NCBI GenBank assembly: GCA_027023115.1
Contig: JALVWZ010000416.1
Span: 1-6,020, forward strand
DNA length: 6,020 nt
From: Thermaceae bacterium
GTDB taxonomy: Bacteria > Deinococcota > Deinococci > Deinococcales > Marinithermaceae
Direction: 5' to 3'
A program made the position numbers and the translations under genes. The number at the start of each line of letters is the position of its first letter. Position 1 is the stretch's first letter. The notes beneath the pieces are model-generated. The model searched no databases and was not told the origin of the DNA. It worked only from the letters and a program-made list of their open reading frames with translations. This document shows positions 1 to 5,906 of the stretch, piece by piece.

Positions 1-893
1 TCTTTTACGCTTTCGGCGTCCCAGACCGCGGGATATTGTTCGCGCAGACGCTCCAGGCGCCGCCGCTCTTCGGCCAGGTCTATTTCGCGAATGCGGTCTG
101 CTACGTCTGGCTCCAGGCTCTCGAAGTCGATCAGCAATTCGAAACCATCATCGGCCCCCGGTTCTTCGTCGAGGGAGATGGGTTCGCTTTCGGGGCGCGG
201 CGCGTATTCGGACTGCGGTTCGGTTTCGGGAACCAAGGTTGGGTTCTGCACCACCGAAGACTCGACCAGCTTGCGCATGTCGGCGGCCAGCTTGCGGGCC
301 CGCTCCACCTCGGCGGTGGCCAGGGTATCGGCCGCCTGCGCCTCTTTGATCTGCTTGAGCAGCGACTGCAGCCGCCGCAGTTTGGGGCCGCCGATGCTCT
401 TGACCCGCTCGAGGGCGTCTTCCAGGTCGGAGATGTCGCGCGCCTGCCTTAGCAGTGCGTTTTGCAGTTTTTCGTCGAGCAGCTCTATTTGTTCCAGGGC
501 CTCTTTCAGGAGGTCGTCGGTAGACTGCCCCTCGCTTTCGCTGGCCTCGATGAGCGCCGCCAGGCTACGCAGGCGCTGTACCTCGGGCCACTCGAAATAG
601 AGGCTAAAACGCGATAGCGCCGACTGCAAGCGTGCTTTGGGATCGGGCGCGCTAGCAGAGGCGCCCTCCTCCAGGGTAGCGAGCACCTCCTTGACCACCT
701 TGCGGGCGGAGCCGGCGTCCATTTCGCGCTGCAGCTCGCGGTAGACGAAGCGCTTGAGGAGATTGGCGGTGTCTTTGCTGGAAAGCTCGCCCCCGCTCAG
801 GCCCAGCCGGGCCAGCCCCTCCTTGAGGACCGCCTCGGTGCGGTCGCCCAGATGGGGCTCGAGGGCGCTATGGAGCTGCTGAAGCGAGGCCAC
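1..893 (-). CDS. Uncharacterised coiled-coil protein, last gene of the three-gene unit (3' end outside window)
   Basis: The minus strand is open from a GTG at 893 to the window edge (297 codons plus 2 bases); no ATG lies near the 5' end, so an ATG-only search would miss it. GTG is the only sensible start: an in-frame TAG sits just upstream, within the GGGAGGT ribosome site. I do not recognise the family. Residues 1-76 form a compact helical segment that resembles the N-terminus of the Roadblock-like protein two genes upstream. Residues about 83-115 look like another helical piece. Residues about 125-210 are rich in Leu, Glu, Lys and Arg with heptad-like spacing, so probably coiled coil. Residues 217-262 are an acidic, Pro/Glu-rich linker, followed by a charged helix (262-290). 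There is no signal peptide or membrane segment, so it should be cytoplasmic. It follows the membrane protein gene by 20 bases and is probably cotranscribed. Function is unknown; a scaffold or adaptor role is inference. Confidence 0.85.
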   Translation of the reverse strand, partial: MASLQQLHSALEPHLGDRTEAVLKEGLARLGLSGGELSSKDTANLLKRFVYRELQREMDAGSARKVVKEVLATLEEGASASAPDPKARLQSALSRFSLYFEWPEVQRLRSLAALIEASESEGQSTDDLLKEALEQIELLDEKLQNALLRQARDISDLEDALERVKSIGGPKLRRLQSLLKQIKEAQAADTLATAEVERARKLAADMRKLVESSVVQNPTLVPETEPQSEYAPRPESEPISLDEEPGADDGFELLIDFESLEPDVADRIREIDLAEERRRLERLREQYPAVWDAESVK

Positions 894-904
894 GGTGCTG
901 GTCT

Positions 905-911
905 ACCTCCC
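905..911 (-). promoter_or_regulatory. Ribosome binding site of the coiled-coil gene
   Basis: GGGAGGT on the minus strand lies 11 bases before the GTG at 893 and immediately after the TAA of the upstream gene. The spacing is a little long, but the in-frame TAG overlapping this site rules out any earlier start. Confidence 0.65.
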
Positions 912-913
912 GG

Positions 914-2728
914 TTAGAACTCTTCGTCCCACTCGACTATCGTTTCGCTGGTCAGGGTGGGGTTGCGCTCGCTGGTAGGGCCGGAATCCGTCTGCATGGT
1001 GGTGGACGGTTGCCGGCGGTCGTGGATGAGGCCGAACTGAATGGCGATGCCGCGCAATCCCCAAGCGGCGAAGACCACCACAAAGAACACCAAAATGCTC
1101 CAGGCCGTTTGCGCCAGGATGTTTTGCATGATGGAGGCGGAGCTCAAGCGGTGCAGGGCGTGGACGCCGCCGTACTTGGCCATGATGTCGCCGAAGTAGG
1201 CGAGCCCTTCGATGATGGCGGGAAGCAGCAGGAAGAGGAAGGCCAGACCGAGCAGGCGCCAGTAGATGTTGCGGCCGCCAAAGGCCAGGTAGAGCAGGTA
1301 GAGGGGGAAGAAGGCCAGCACGCCGAGGATGATGAAGAAGATGGCGCGCGGCAGGCCGAACGTGGCCCGTTCGATGGAAAGGGCCAGGTTGAGGGGACCT
1401 TTGGCGTAGAACTTTTCTCCCAAAACCTGTTTTTCGGCGTCGAGCAGGAGGCCGAGAAGAAGGTTGACGTCGGAGGTGCGCAGACCCACGCCGCCGATCA
1501 ACTGGTCGAAGTAGCCAATAATCTTCTTATCGAGAGCGGGTCCGGTAGCCTGGACCAGCGGGCTTACCTCGTAGACGTAACGGCTGCGGGCGTAACCAAG
1601 GTAACGCCAGGCCTCGTGGGGGTGGCCGGTGGAGGTGTAAGGAATGGCGGTGGCGACCAGGCCGCGGGTCATCATCAGACTCTTTTTCCAGTCGGTAAAG
1701 CTGTGAATACCAGACTGGGCCAGCAACGAGGCCACCTTCTTGGCCTTTTTCTTGTCTTTGACCAGGAATTCGACGTCCTGCTCGAGTTGCTCGAGCGGGT
1801 TTACCAGCGGCTTGGCTACGACCTTGGCGGCCGGCGCTACCGGCTTGGCCGGGGCCGGGGCTGGCGCTGCGGGCTGCGGCTTGCTGGTCGCGACCGCGGT
1901 GGGCGCCGGGGCCGGCGCCGTTGCCGGCTTTGCGGCGGTTTGAGCTGGGGCCGCCGGTTTGGCGGGAGCCACCGCTGGTTTGGCCGCGTGCGGCCCACCG
2001 GCGGCGCGGAAGAACTCCTGAGCCACCGCCATCAAGGTGGCGGTCTTTTGATTGAACGTATCGCGGTCTCCCTTTTGCAGGGCGGCCAGGGCGTCTATGA
2101 AGTCTTGCGCCACGTTCTTGATGCGAGGCGAATCCTGCACTACCAGGTAGAGGCCGTAGGCCTTGGCGGTGAGAGCGAAGGAGGAGGCCACCTTCTCGCG
2201 CTGGCGGGCCAGCTGCAGGGTCTTGTAGATGGCCTCGGCGTAGGCGCGTTCGAAGAGGGTGCGCAGGCCGTCCACGTCGCCGGCCTTGATGAGAGGTATG
2301 GCCTTTTTCTTGAGGTCGGGGGTGCGGGCGGTCAGCTTGATCAGGCGGTCGAGGAGCGCCAGCGCTTGATCGGTCTTTTTTTCGTAGACCGCCTTGAACA
2401 TCTCCTCGTAGAGCATTTTGCCGATGGAGCCGCGCACTACCCAAAGCTGGCTCTCCAGGTCGGCCTCGCTCTTGCGGGAGATGGCGATGCGGGCGTTACT
2501 GAGAGCCTGGACCACACCCTTGCGCAGCGCCTCGGGGAAGTTCTCGGCGCCGTTGCGGAAAATGTTGAGCGCGTCGTCGATGGCCTGCAAGCTGGCGGCG
2601 GGATCCTGCTTGAGCTCGGTGCGCGCCGTTTCCAGCTTGGGCGCGATCTGATCGTAAAGCTGGGTCAGCGGCGCCGCCCAGGCGATCGCGAAGAGAAAGA
2701 CTAGACCGATCCAACGGGTGTGGTTCAT
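914..2728 (-). CDS. Uncharacterised envelope protein: signal peptide, helical ectodomain, Ala/Pro linker, three C-terminal membrane helices
   Basis: The 604-residue product begins with a signal sequence (hydrophobic residues 7-18, with an A-W-A-A stretch at 16-19 as a plausible cleavage site). Residues 20-243 are almost wholly helical and charged. Residues 244-307 are a low-complexity Ala/Pro/Lys linker. Residues 308-455 are a second soluble region. Three likely membrane helices follow at about 461-483, 491-512 and 541-563, then a roughly 40-residue Ser/Thr-rich tail ending in an acidic EWDEEF. Charge distribution puts the 20-460 region outside and the tail in the cytoplasm. A glutamate (E507) lies inside the second helix. 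The ATG at 2728 overlaps the upstream stop (ATGA) and has a perfect AGGAGGT five bases away, so the two genes are translationally coupled. I do not recognise a family. The helical ectodomain vaguely recalls periplasmic domains fused to FTR1-type permeases, but no REXXE iron-binding motif is present, so I do not propose iron transport. Confidence 0.88.
   Translation of the reverse strand: MNHTRWIGLVFLFAIAWAAPLTQLYDQIAPKLETARTELKQDPAASLQAIDDALNIFRNGAENFPEALRKGVVQALSNARIAISRKSEADLESQLWVVRGSIGKMLYEEMFKAVYEKKTDQALALLDRLIKLTARTPDLKKKAIPLIKAGDVDGLRTLFERAYAEAIYKTLQLARQREKVASSFALTAKAYGLYLVVQDSPRIKNVAQDFIDALAALQKGDRDTFNQKTATLMAVAQEFFRAAGGPHAAKPAVAPAKPAAPAQTAAKPATAPAPAPTAVATSKPQPAAPAPAPAKPVAPAAKVVAKPLVNPLEQLEQDVEFLVKDKKKAKKVASLLAQSGIHSFTDWKKSLMMTRGLVATAIPYTSTGHPHEAWRYLGYARSRYVYEVSPLVQATGPALDKKIIGYFDQLIGGVGLRTSDVNLLLGLLLDAEKQVLGEKFYAKGPLNLALSIERATFGLPRAIFFIILGVLAFFPLYLLYLAFGGRNIYWRLLGLAFLFLLLPAIIEGLAYFGDIMAKYGGVHALHRLSSASIMQNILAQTAWSILVFFVVVFAAWGLRGIAIQFGLIHDRRQPSTTMQTDSGPTSERNPTLTSETIVEWDEEF
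1808..1999 (-). repeat. Low-complexity Ala/Pro/Lys linker in the membrane protein gene
   Basis: About 64 codons are nearly all Ala, Pro, Lys, Val and Thr, with recurring units of the PAPAKP and AKPA type and very GC-rich DNA. It separates two folded ectodomain parts. This resembles flexible or cell-wall-spanning linkers of envelope proteins; length variation between relatives would be expected. Confidence 0.75.
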
Positions 2729-3369
2729 GATTGACCTCCTTTGGCCTCGTAGCTGTTCAAGACGTGCATCAGCCTGCCGAGATTGGCCTGGCGCTTGGCT
2801 AAGACTGCGACCAGGGCCGACCCCATGGGGCGGATGAGTACCTGCCCCTCGTGAAAAACGCTATAGAATATCTTATACGATTTTTGCTTTTGCAGTAGGC
2901 TGTGGACCACCGCCAGGATGGGGGCCAGGTCTTCCATTCCCGGCAGGCGGGCCTCCTGGAAACCAGAGCCCCACACCAGCACGCCGCTCACGCCGTCCTC
3001 GCGGGCCAGGCTGCTGGCCAGACGTTCGCGGGCGGCGGGGTCCTCCAGGTCTATTTCGATACGGGTGGTGTCGATTGTTGGCGGGTTGTGCCGCTGCGGC
3101 GCTGGCTGAGCCGTGGGCGCGGGTCGCGCGGCGGCCTCCTCGAGGCCCCGCAGGAGACGGCGCAGTTTGCCGGTGGGCTCGCGCACCGGCAGTATAGTTT
3201 GCAACTCTGTCAGCAACGGACCCTGCAGGAAGCGCAGCCAGCCGGCGGCGTCGAGCGTTTCGGGGGTGACGCCGGCGCGCCGGACGGCTCTATCGAACAG
3301 GTTTTGCGCCGCGCTGGGCGACACGTACTCGGTTAAGGCCTCGATAGCGAGGCGTTCTATTTGCGGCAT
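2725..3369 (-). CDS. Roadblock/LC7-like domain protein with N-terminal helical domain
   Basis: The product is 214 residues. The last ~105 (about 104-207) fit the Roadblock/LC7 pattern: a helix, then a strand with GVSGVLVWGSG (126-136), a second long helix (146-161), a strand pair centred on GQVLIRPMGSALVAVLAK (175-192), and the closing helix beginning A-N-L-G-R-L (195-200). Known members (MglB, dynein light chains) form dimeric profilin-like folds that often bind or regulate small Ras-like GTPases; no such GTPase gene is in the window. Residues 4-79 are a helical domain similar to the N-terminus of the coiled-coil protein two genes downstream, joined by a Pro/Ala-rich linker (80-98). There is no signal peptide, so it is cytoplasmic. 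The ATG at 3369 has AAGGAGG three bases upstream and no better alternative. It is first in a unit with the membrane and coiled-coil proteins. The Roadblock call rests on motif reading, not a search. Confidence 0.8.
   Translation of the reverse strand: MPQIERLAIEALTEYVSPSAAQNLFDRAVRRAGVTPETLDAAGWLRFLQGPLLTELQTILPVREPTGKLRRLLRGLEEAAARPAPTAQPAPQRHNPPTIDTTRIEIDLEDPAARERLASSLAREDGVSGVLVWGSGFQEARLPGMEDLAPILAVVHSLLQKQKSYKIFYSVFHEGQVLIRPMGSALVAVLAKRQANLGRLMHVLNSYEAKGGQS
2734..2740 (-). promoter_or_regulatory. Strong ribosome binding site inside the end of the Roadblock-like gene
   Basis: AGGAGGT lies five bases before the ATG at 2728. It is embedded in the last codons of the upstream gene (encoding part of K-G-G-Q-S), so the downstream start is well defined and coupled. 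Confidence 0.8.
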
Positions 3370-3372
3370 ACG

Positions 3373-3379
3373 CCTCCTT
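3373..3379 (-). promoter_or_regulatory. Ribosome binding site of the Roadblock-like gene
   Basis: AAGGAGG on the minus strand, three bases before the ATG. The match to the anti-Shine-Dalgarno is very strong but the spacing is tight. Confidence 0.7.
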
Positions 3380-3387
3380 ACTCAAGC

Positions 3388-3393
3388 ATTATA
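3388..3393 (-). promoter_or_regulatory. Probable promoter (-10 TATAAT) for the Roadblock-membrane-coiled-coil unit
   Basis: A perfect TATAAT lies in the 47-base gap between moaDE and the Roadblock-like gene, 18 bases before the ATG. Transcription would start near 3381, giving a leader of only about 12 bases that just contains the AAGGAGG. The hexamer at the expected -35 place (3411-3416, CCGATA) is a poor match to TTGACA, so the promoter may be weak or activator-dependent. It separates the three-gene unit from hrcA-moaDE, though readthrough is possible because I see no convincing terminator between them. Confidence 0.55.
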
Positions 3394-3416
3394 GAGGAAA
3401 CAAGCTCCGTTATCGG

Positions 3417-4100
3417 TTACAAGCGGTAGTCTTCGTCAACCGCTCCTTCCACCCAGACCTCGCCGCCTTCCAGGTGCTCCTTCTTCCAGACCGGCAGCAC
3501 CTTCTTGATGCGCTCCAGAGCGTAGCGGGCCGCCTCGAAGGCCTCGGGCCGGTGCGGTGCCGAAACGACTATCAAAAGAGAGGTTTCGGCCGGGTCCACC
3601 CGCCCCAGGCGGTGGACGATGGCTATCCGGCCCAGCTCCCAGCGCTGGCGCAGCTCGGCGGCGATCAGCGCCAGGGTCTTTTCGGCCATTGGCCCGTAGG
3701 CTTCGTACTCCAAGAACAGGACCTCGCGGCCCTTGTTGGGGGTGCGGGTGGTGCCGGCAAAGCTGACCACGGCGCCGCAATGAGGCAGGGTAGCCCAGGA
3801 GACGAGGGAGCCCAGGCGTTCTTCCAGCGGTTTTTCGGTCAACTCGAGCCGATCATCCGCTTCTCCGCCCGATACCGGCGGCAGGAAGGCCAGCTCGTCC
3901 CCGTCCGCCAGCGCGGCGTCGGCGCGGGCCAGGTTCTCGTTGACCGCGGCCATGCCGCCGGAAAGGTCGAGAGCGGGGTGGGCCGCCTCGAGCGCCGCCT
4001 TGGCGTCGGCCACGGTGGCGCCGGAGGGCAGTTCCAAACTCGTCGTGGCAAAACCGGCTTTCTCACGGTAGTTGGCGAAGAGGCGAACCTGAACGCGCAC
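3417..4100 (-). CDS. moaDE: Fused molybdopterin synthase, MoaD-MoaE (MoaX-like)
   Basis: Molybdopterin synthase moves sulfur from the MoaD C-terminal thiocarboxylate onto cyclic pyranopterin monophosphate, making the dithiolene of the molybdenum cofactor in the cytoplasm. Residues 1-79 are a complete MoaD ubiquitin-like domain (RVQVRLFANYREKAG start, FLPPVSGG end). Residues about 85-220 are MoaE, with FAGTTR (114-119), HRLG (163-166), the APHRPEAFEA block (181-190; H183, R184) and RIKKVLPVWKKE (197-208), whose lysines match the active-site Lys pair of MoaE. MoaD's Gly78-Gly79 is followed directly by Glu80, so the C-terminus needed for thiocarboxylation is buried unless cleaved. Mycobacterium tuberculosis MoaX is a known fusion that requires cleavage after this Gly-Gly. 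The GTG start lies one base after the hrcA stop, with AAGGGAG (4106-4112) inside the end of hrcA, so translation is probably coupled. Confidence 0.93.
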   Translation of the reverse strand: MRVQVRLFANYREKAGFATTSLELPSGATVADAKAALEAAHPALDLSGGMAAVNENLARADAALADGDELAFLPPVSGGEADDRLELTEKPLEERLGSLVSWATLPHCGAVVSFAGTTRTPNKGREVLFLEYEAYGPMAEKTLALIAAELRQRWELGRIAIVHRLGRVDPAETSLLIVVSAPHRPEAFEAARYALERIKKVLPVWKKEHLEGGEVWVEGAVDEDYRL

Positions 4101-4101
4101 C

Positions 4102-5022
4102 TTAACTCCCTTCCAGGGCGTGGCTGAGGCTGTGGGCCACCGAGAGCGCTTCGCGGTAGTGCATCCTGATGGGGCCGATCATGGTTAGCTCACCGACGCG
4201 GCCGGTATGGCGAAAACCGGCCTGGACCAGGCTTATTCCCTCGACGTCGCCAACGCGAACGTCCAGCCCGCCGGCGGGCAGCACCGGCTCATCGGGCAGG
4301 GAGTCGAGCAGGTCGAGGGCGCGGCGGACGAACTCCGGATCGCGAGCCTCCGGTTGATTGAACATGGCTCCCAGACCCTCCACGTAGCGCTCGCTGCGAG
4401 GACTGCCAAAAGCCGCCACCAACTGCCGGGCCAGCTCGGCCAGCTGCGGCGTCGGCGCCCGCTTTTCGCTCAGCTCGCTGAGCGGGTAGGGGCCGTGCAG
4501 CCAGCGCTCCGCCTGGTCGAGAAAGCTCTCTTCGGCCGGCAGGTTGAATTTGAAAACGCCCTCCAGCAGCCGTCCGCCGCCGAGGACCGCCACCGCCAGC
4601 AGGCGACCGTCGCCCAGGTCGGAGAGGTGGACCTCGAGCACCTCCGCCCGTTGTGGCGGCACCAGGCGCACGACCGCCGGGTAGCCGGAAAGGCGCGCCG
4701 CCATCTGCGCCGCCAGCTGCGGCCAGTTGCCTCCCGAGTGCGCGATGACCCGCGCCAGGCGGGAGAGGGTTTCGGGGGGCAGCGGCTTGGGCGGCAGTTG
4801 CGCCAGCGCGTACTGGCGGTAGCCGCGCCGGGTGGGCACCCGCCCCGCCGAGGCGTGCGGCTTGGAAACCAGCCCCGCGGCCTCGAGGTCGGCCAGGTCG
4901 TAACGGACCGTAGCCGGGCTGACTCCCAAGCGACCAGCCAGCCAGCTCGAGGGCACCGGTTTACCGCTCTCGACGTATTCCCGCACCAGCAGGTTTAGTA
5001 GCCGTCGCTGCCGCTCCGTCAC
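4102..5022 (-). CDS. hrcA: Heat-inducible transcription repressor HrcA
   Basis: HrcA represses groE/dnaK-type chaperone operons by binding the CIRCE inverted repeat, with GroEL assisting its folding. The 306-residue product carries the family's winged helix at 1-75: TERQRRLLNLLVREYVESGKP at 2-22, then GVSPATVRYDLADLEAAGL (33-51) and the signature PHASAGRVPTRRGYRQY (55-71). The GAF-like region follows, with GLGAMFNQPE (216-225) and the conserved C-terminal block ISLVQAGF to GPIRMHYREA (263-292). It is somewhat shorter than the usual ~340 residues, chiefly in the middle, where the inserted dimerisation domain sits. The GTG start is chosen because the N-terminus aligns fully with the family and an in-frame TAG lies 12 bases upstream. 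No normal Shine-Dalgarno precedes it; a TAGAAT box does. I find no CIRCE in the window, so its targets lie elsewhere. moaDE starts one base after its stop. Confidence 0.95.
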   Translation of the reverse strand: MTERQRRLLNLLVREYVESGKPVPSSWLAGRLGVSPATVRYDLADLEAAGLVSKPHASAGRVPTRRGYRQYALAQLPPKPLPPETLSRLARVIAHSGGNWPQLAAQMAARLSGYPAVVRLVPPQRAEVLEVHLSDLGDGRLLAVAVLGGGRLLEGVFKFNLPAEESFLDQAERWLHGPYPLSELSEKRAPTPQLAELARQLVAAFGSPRSERYVEGLGAMFNQPEARDPEFVRRALDLLDSLPDEPVLPAGGLDVRVGDVEGISLVQAGFRHTGRVGELTMIGPIRMHYREALSVAHSLSHALEGS

Positions 5023-5028
5023 GCTTCC

Positions 5029-5034
5029 ATTCTA
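5029..5034 (-). promoter_or_regulatory. Putative -10 box for leaderless transcription of hrcA
   Basis: TAGAAT on the minus strand ends six bases before the GTG of hrcA. A TANNNT box at this spacing is the arrangement described for leaderless genes in Deinococcus, where transcription begins at the start codon. The lack of a properly spaced ribosome site fits. No clear -35 is seen 17 bases upstream. The aminopeptidase stop lies only 23 bases upstream of the box, so readthrough from that gene is the alternative. Confidence 0.5.
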
Positions 5035-5056
5035 CTTTGCGTCGCTTGCAATTCCC

Positions 5057-5900
5057 TTAGAGCCAGCGCCCCTCCGCCATCAGCGGCACTTCTTCGCCGC
5101 TTTCCCGCAACCCCCAAACGCTCACCTCGGGCGAGCCGATCATCCAGTCCAGGTGAACCATGCTGACGTTACCGCCTGCGGCCATGAGTGCGTCGTCCGC
5201 GCCGCTATTGATGCCGAGGGTGTCGGGGTAGGCGCGGCCGAAGGCTATATGGCTGGCGGCGTTTTCGTCGTAGAGGGTGTTCTTGAACAGCAAGCCGGTG
5301 GCGTAGACCGGGTTGGGGGTCTCCACCAGTGCCACCTCGCCCAGGCGCAAAGCGCCCGCGTCAGTGGCCAGCAGGCCCCTTAGCGCCTCCTCGCCGCGTT
5401 CGGCTTGCAGGCCCACCGCCTCGCCGGCGGCGAACTCGGCCCTTATCCCTTCCACCAGGGTGCCGCCGACGTTGAGCGGACGGGTGCTGCTAACCACTCC
5501 CTCGACCCGGTTCGGGTCGGGGGCGGTGAACACCTCCTCCGTAGGCAGGTTGGGCACGAAGCGCACGCCGTTTTGAGCTTCGGCTACGGCGCTCTTCCAG
5601 ACGTGGCGCGGCGCCAGGCCGACGCGCAGGTCGGTGCCCGGGCCGCGAAAGACGAGGGCGCTGAAGTGCTCGCGGTTTAGCGCCGCGGCCCTTTCTTCCA
5701 GCAGCCGCAGGTGCTCTTTCCAGGCGGCGGCCGGGTCGGGCTCGTCCAGTCGCACCGTCGCGAAGATGGCCTGCCAGAGCCTTTCGACGGCCTCGTCTGC
5801 ATTCAGATCCGGAAAGACCGCCCGCGCCCAACCGCCGGCCGCGCCGCCGATGGCCAGCCAGTTTACGCGGTGAGCGCCTACCTGTTCCAGGTAGTGTAAT
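5057..5900 (-). pseudogene. Aminopeptidase T/S (M29 family), N-terminally truncated by an insertion sequence
   Basis: About 280 codons of an M29 metallo-aminopeptidase remain, against roughly 400-410 in intact enzymes, so the first ~125-140 residues are missing. The surviving part begins near YLEQVGAHRVNW and includes GGWARAVFP and RLWQAIF. It also has GPGTDLRVGL and the metal-ligand region: PNLPTEEVFTAP, GEVALVE, ENAASHIAFG and MVHLDWMIGS. These enzymes remove N-terminal residues using two metal ions. The ligand residues lie in the retained part, but the missing N-terminal domain helps build the fold and dimer, so activity is unlikely. Upstream of base 5900 the sequence becomes the insertion element's end. 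A GTG at 5926 inside that element is in frame and would give a 289-residue chimera with nine foreign N-terminal residues; this is probably accidental. The 5' part may survive beyond the far end of the element, outside the window. The stop is TAA at 5057-5059. Confidence 0.85.
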
Positions 5901-5906
5901 TGGCCA

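Noticed and set aside
36..600. Two plus-strand open frames at the left end
   Set aside because: Low-complexity (Ser/Arg-rich, Phe/Gly-rich) translations opposite a continuous minus-strand frame with a ribosome site and coiled-coil pattern; they are antisense shadows.
1010..2704. Long plus-strand open frame of 564 codons opposite the membrane protein gene
   Set aside because: It mirrors the minus-strand gene in GC-rich DNA, has a Gly/Arg/Gln/Val-rich composition with no recognisable motif, and lacks a supported start; the minus-strand frame has signal peptide, membrane helices and a perfect ribosome site.
914..2728. FTR1-type iron permease
   Set aside because: Only the general layout (helical ectodomain before C-terminal membrane helices) recalls such proteins; three rather than seven membrane helices and no REXXE motif.
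3405..3420. Possible terminator after moaDE (CCG-ATAA-CGG followed by T-rich bases)
   Set aside because: The stem is only three base pairs and the T tract is interrupted; too weak to call a terminator.
5035..5056. Possible operator upstream of hrcA (TTGC...GCAA)
   Set aside because: The arms are four bases and do not resemble CIRCE (TTAGCACTC-N9-GAGTGCTAA); no autoregulatory operator can be supported.
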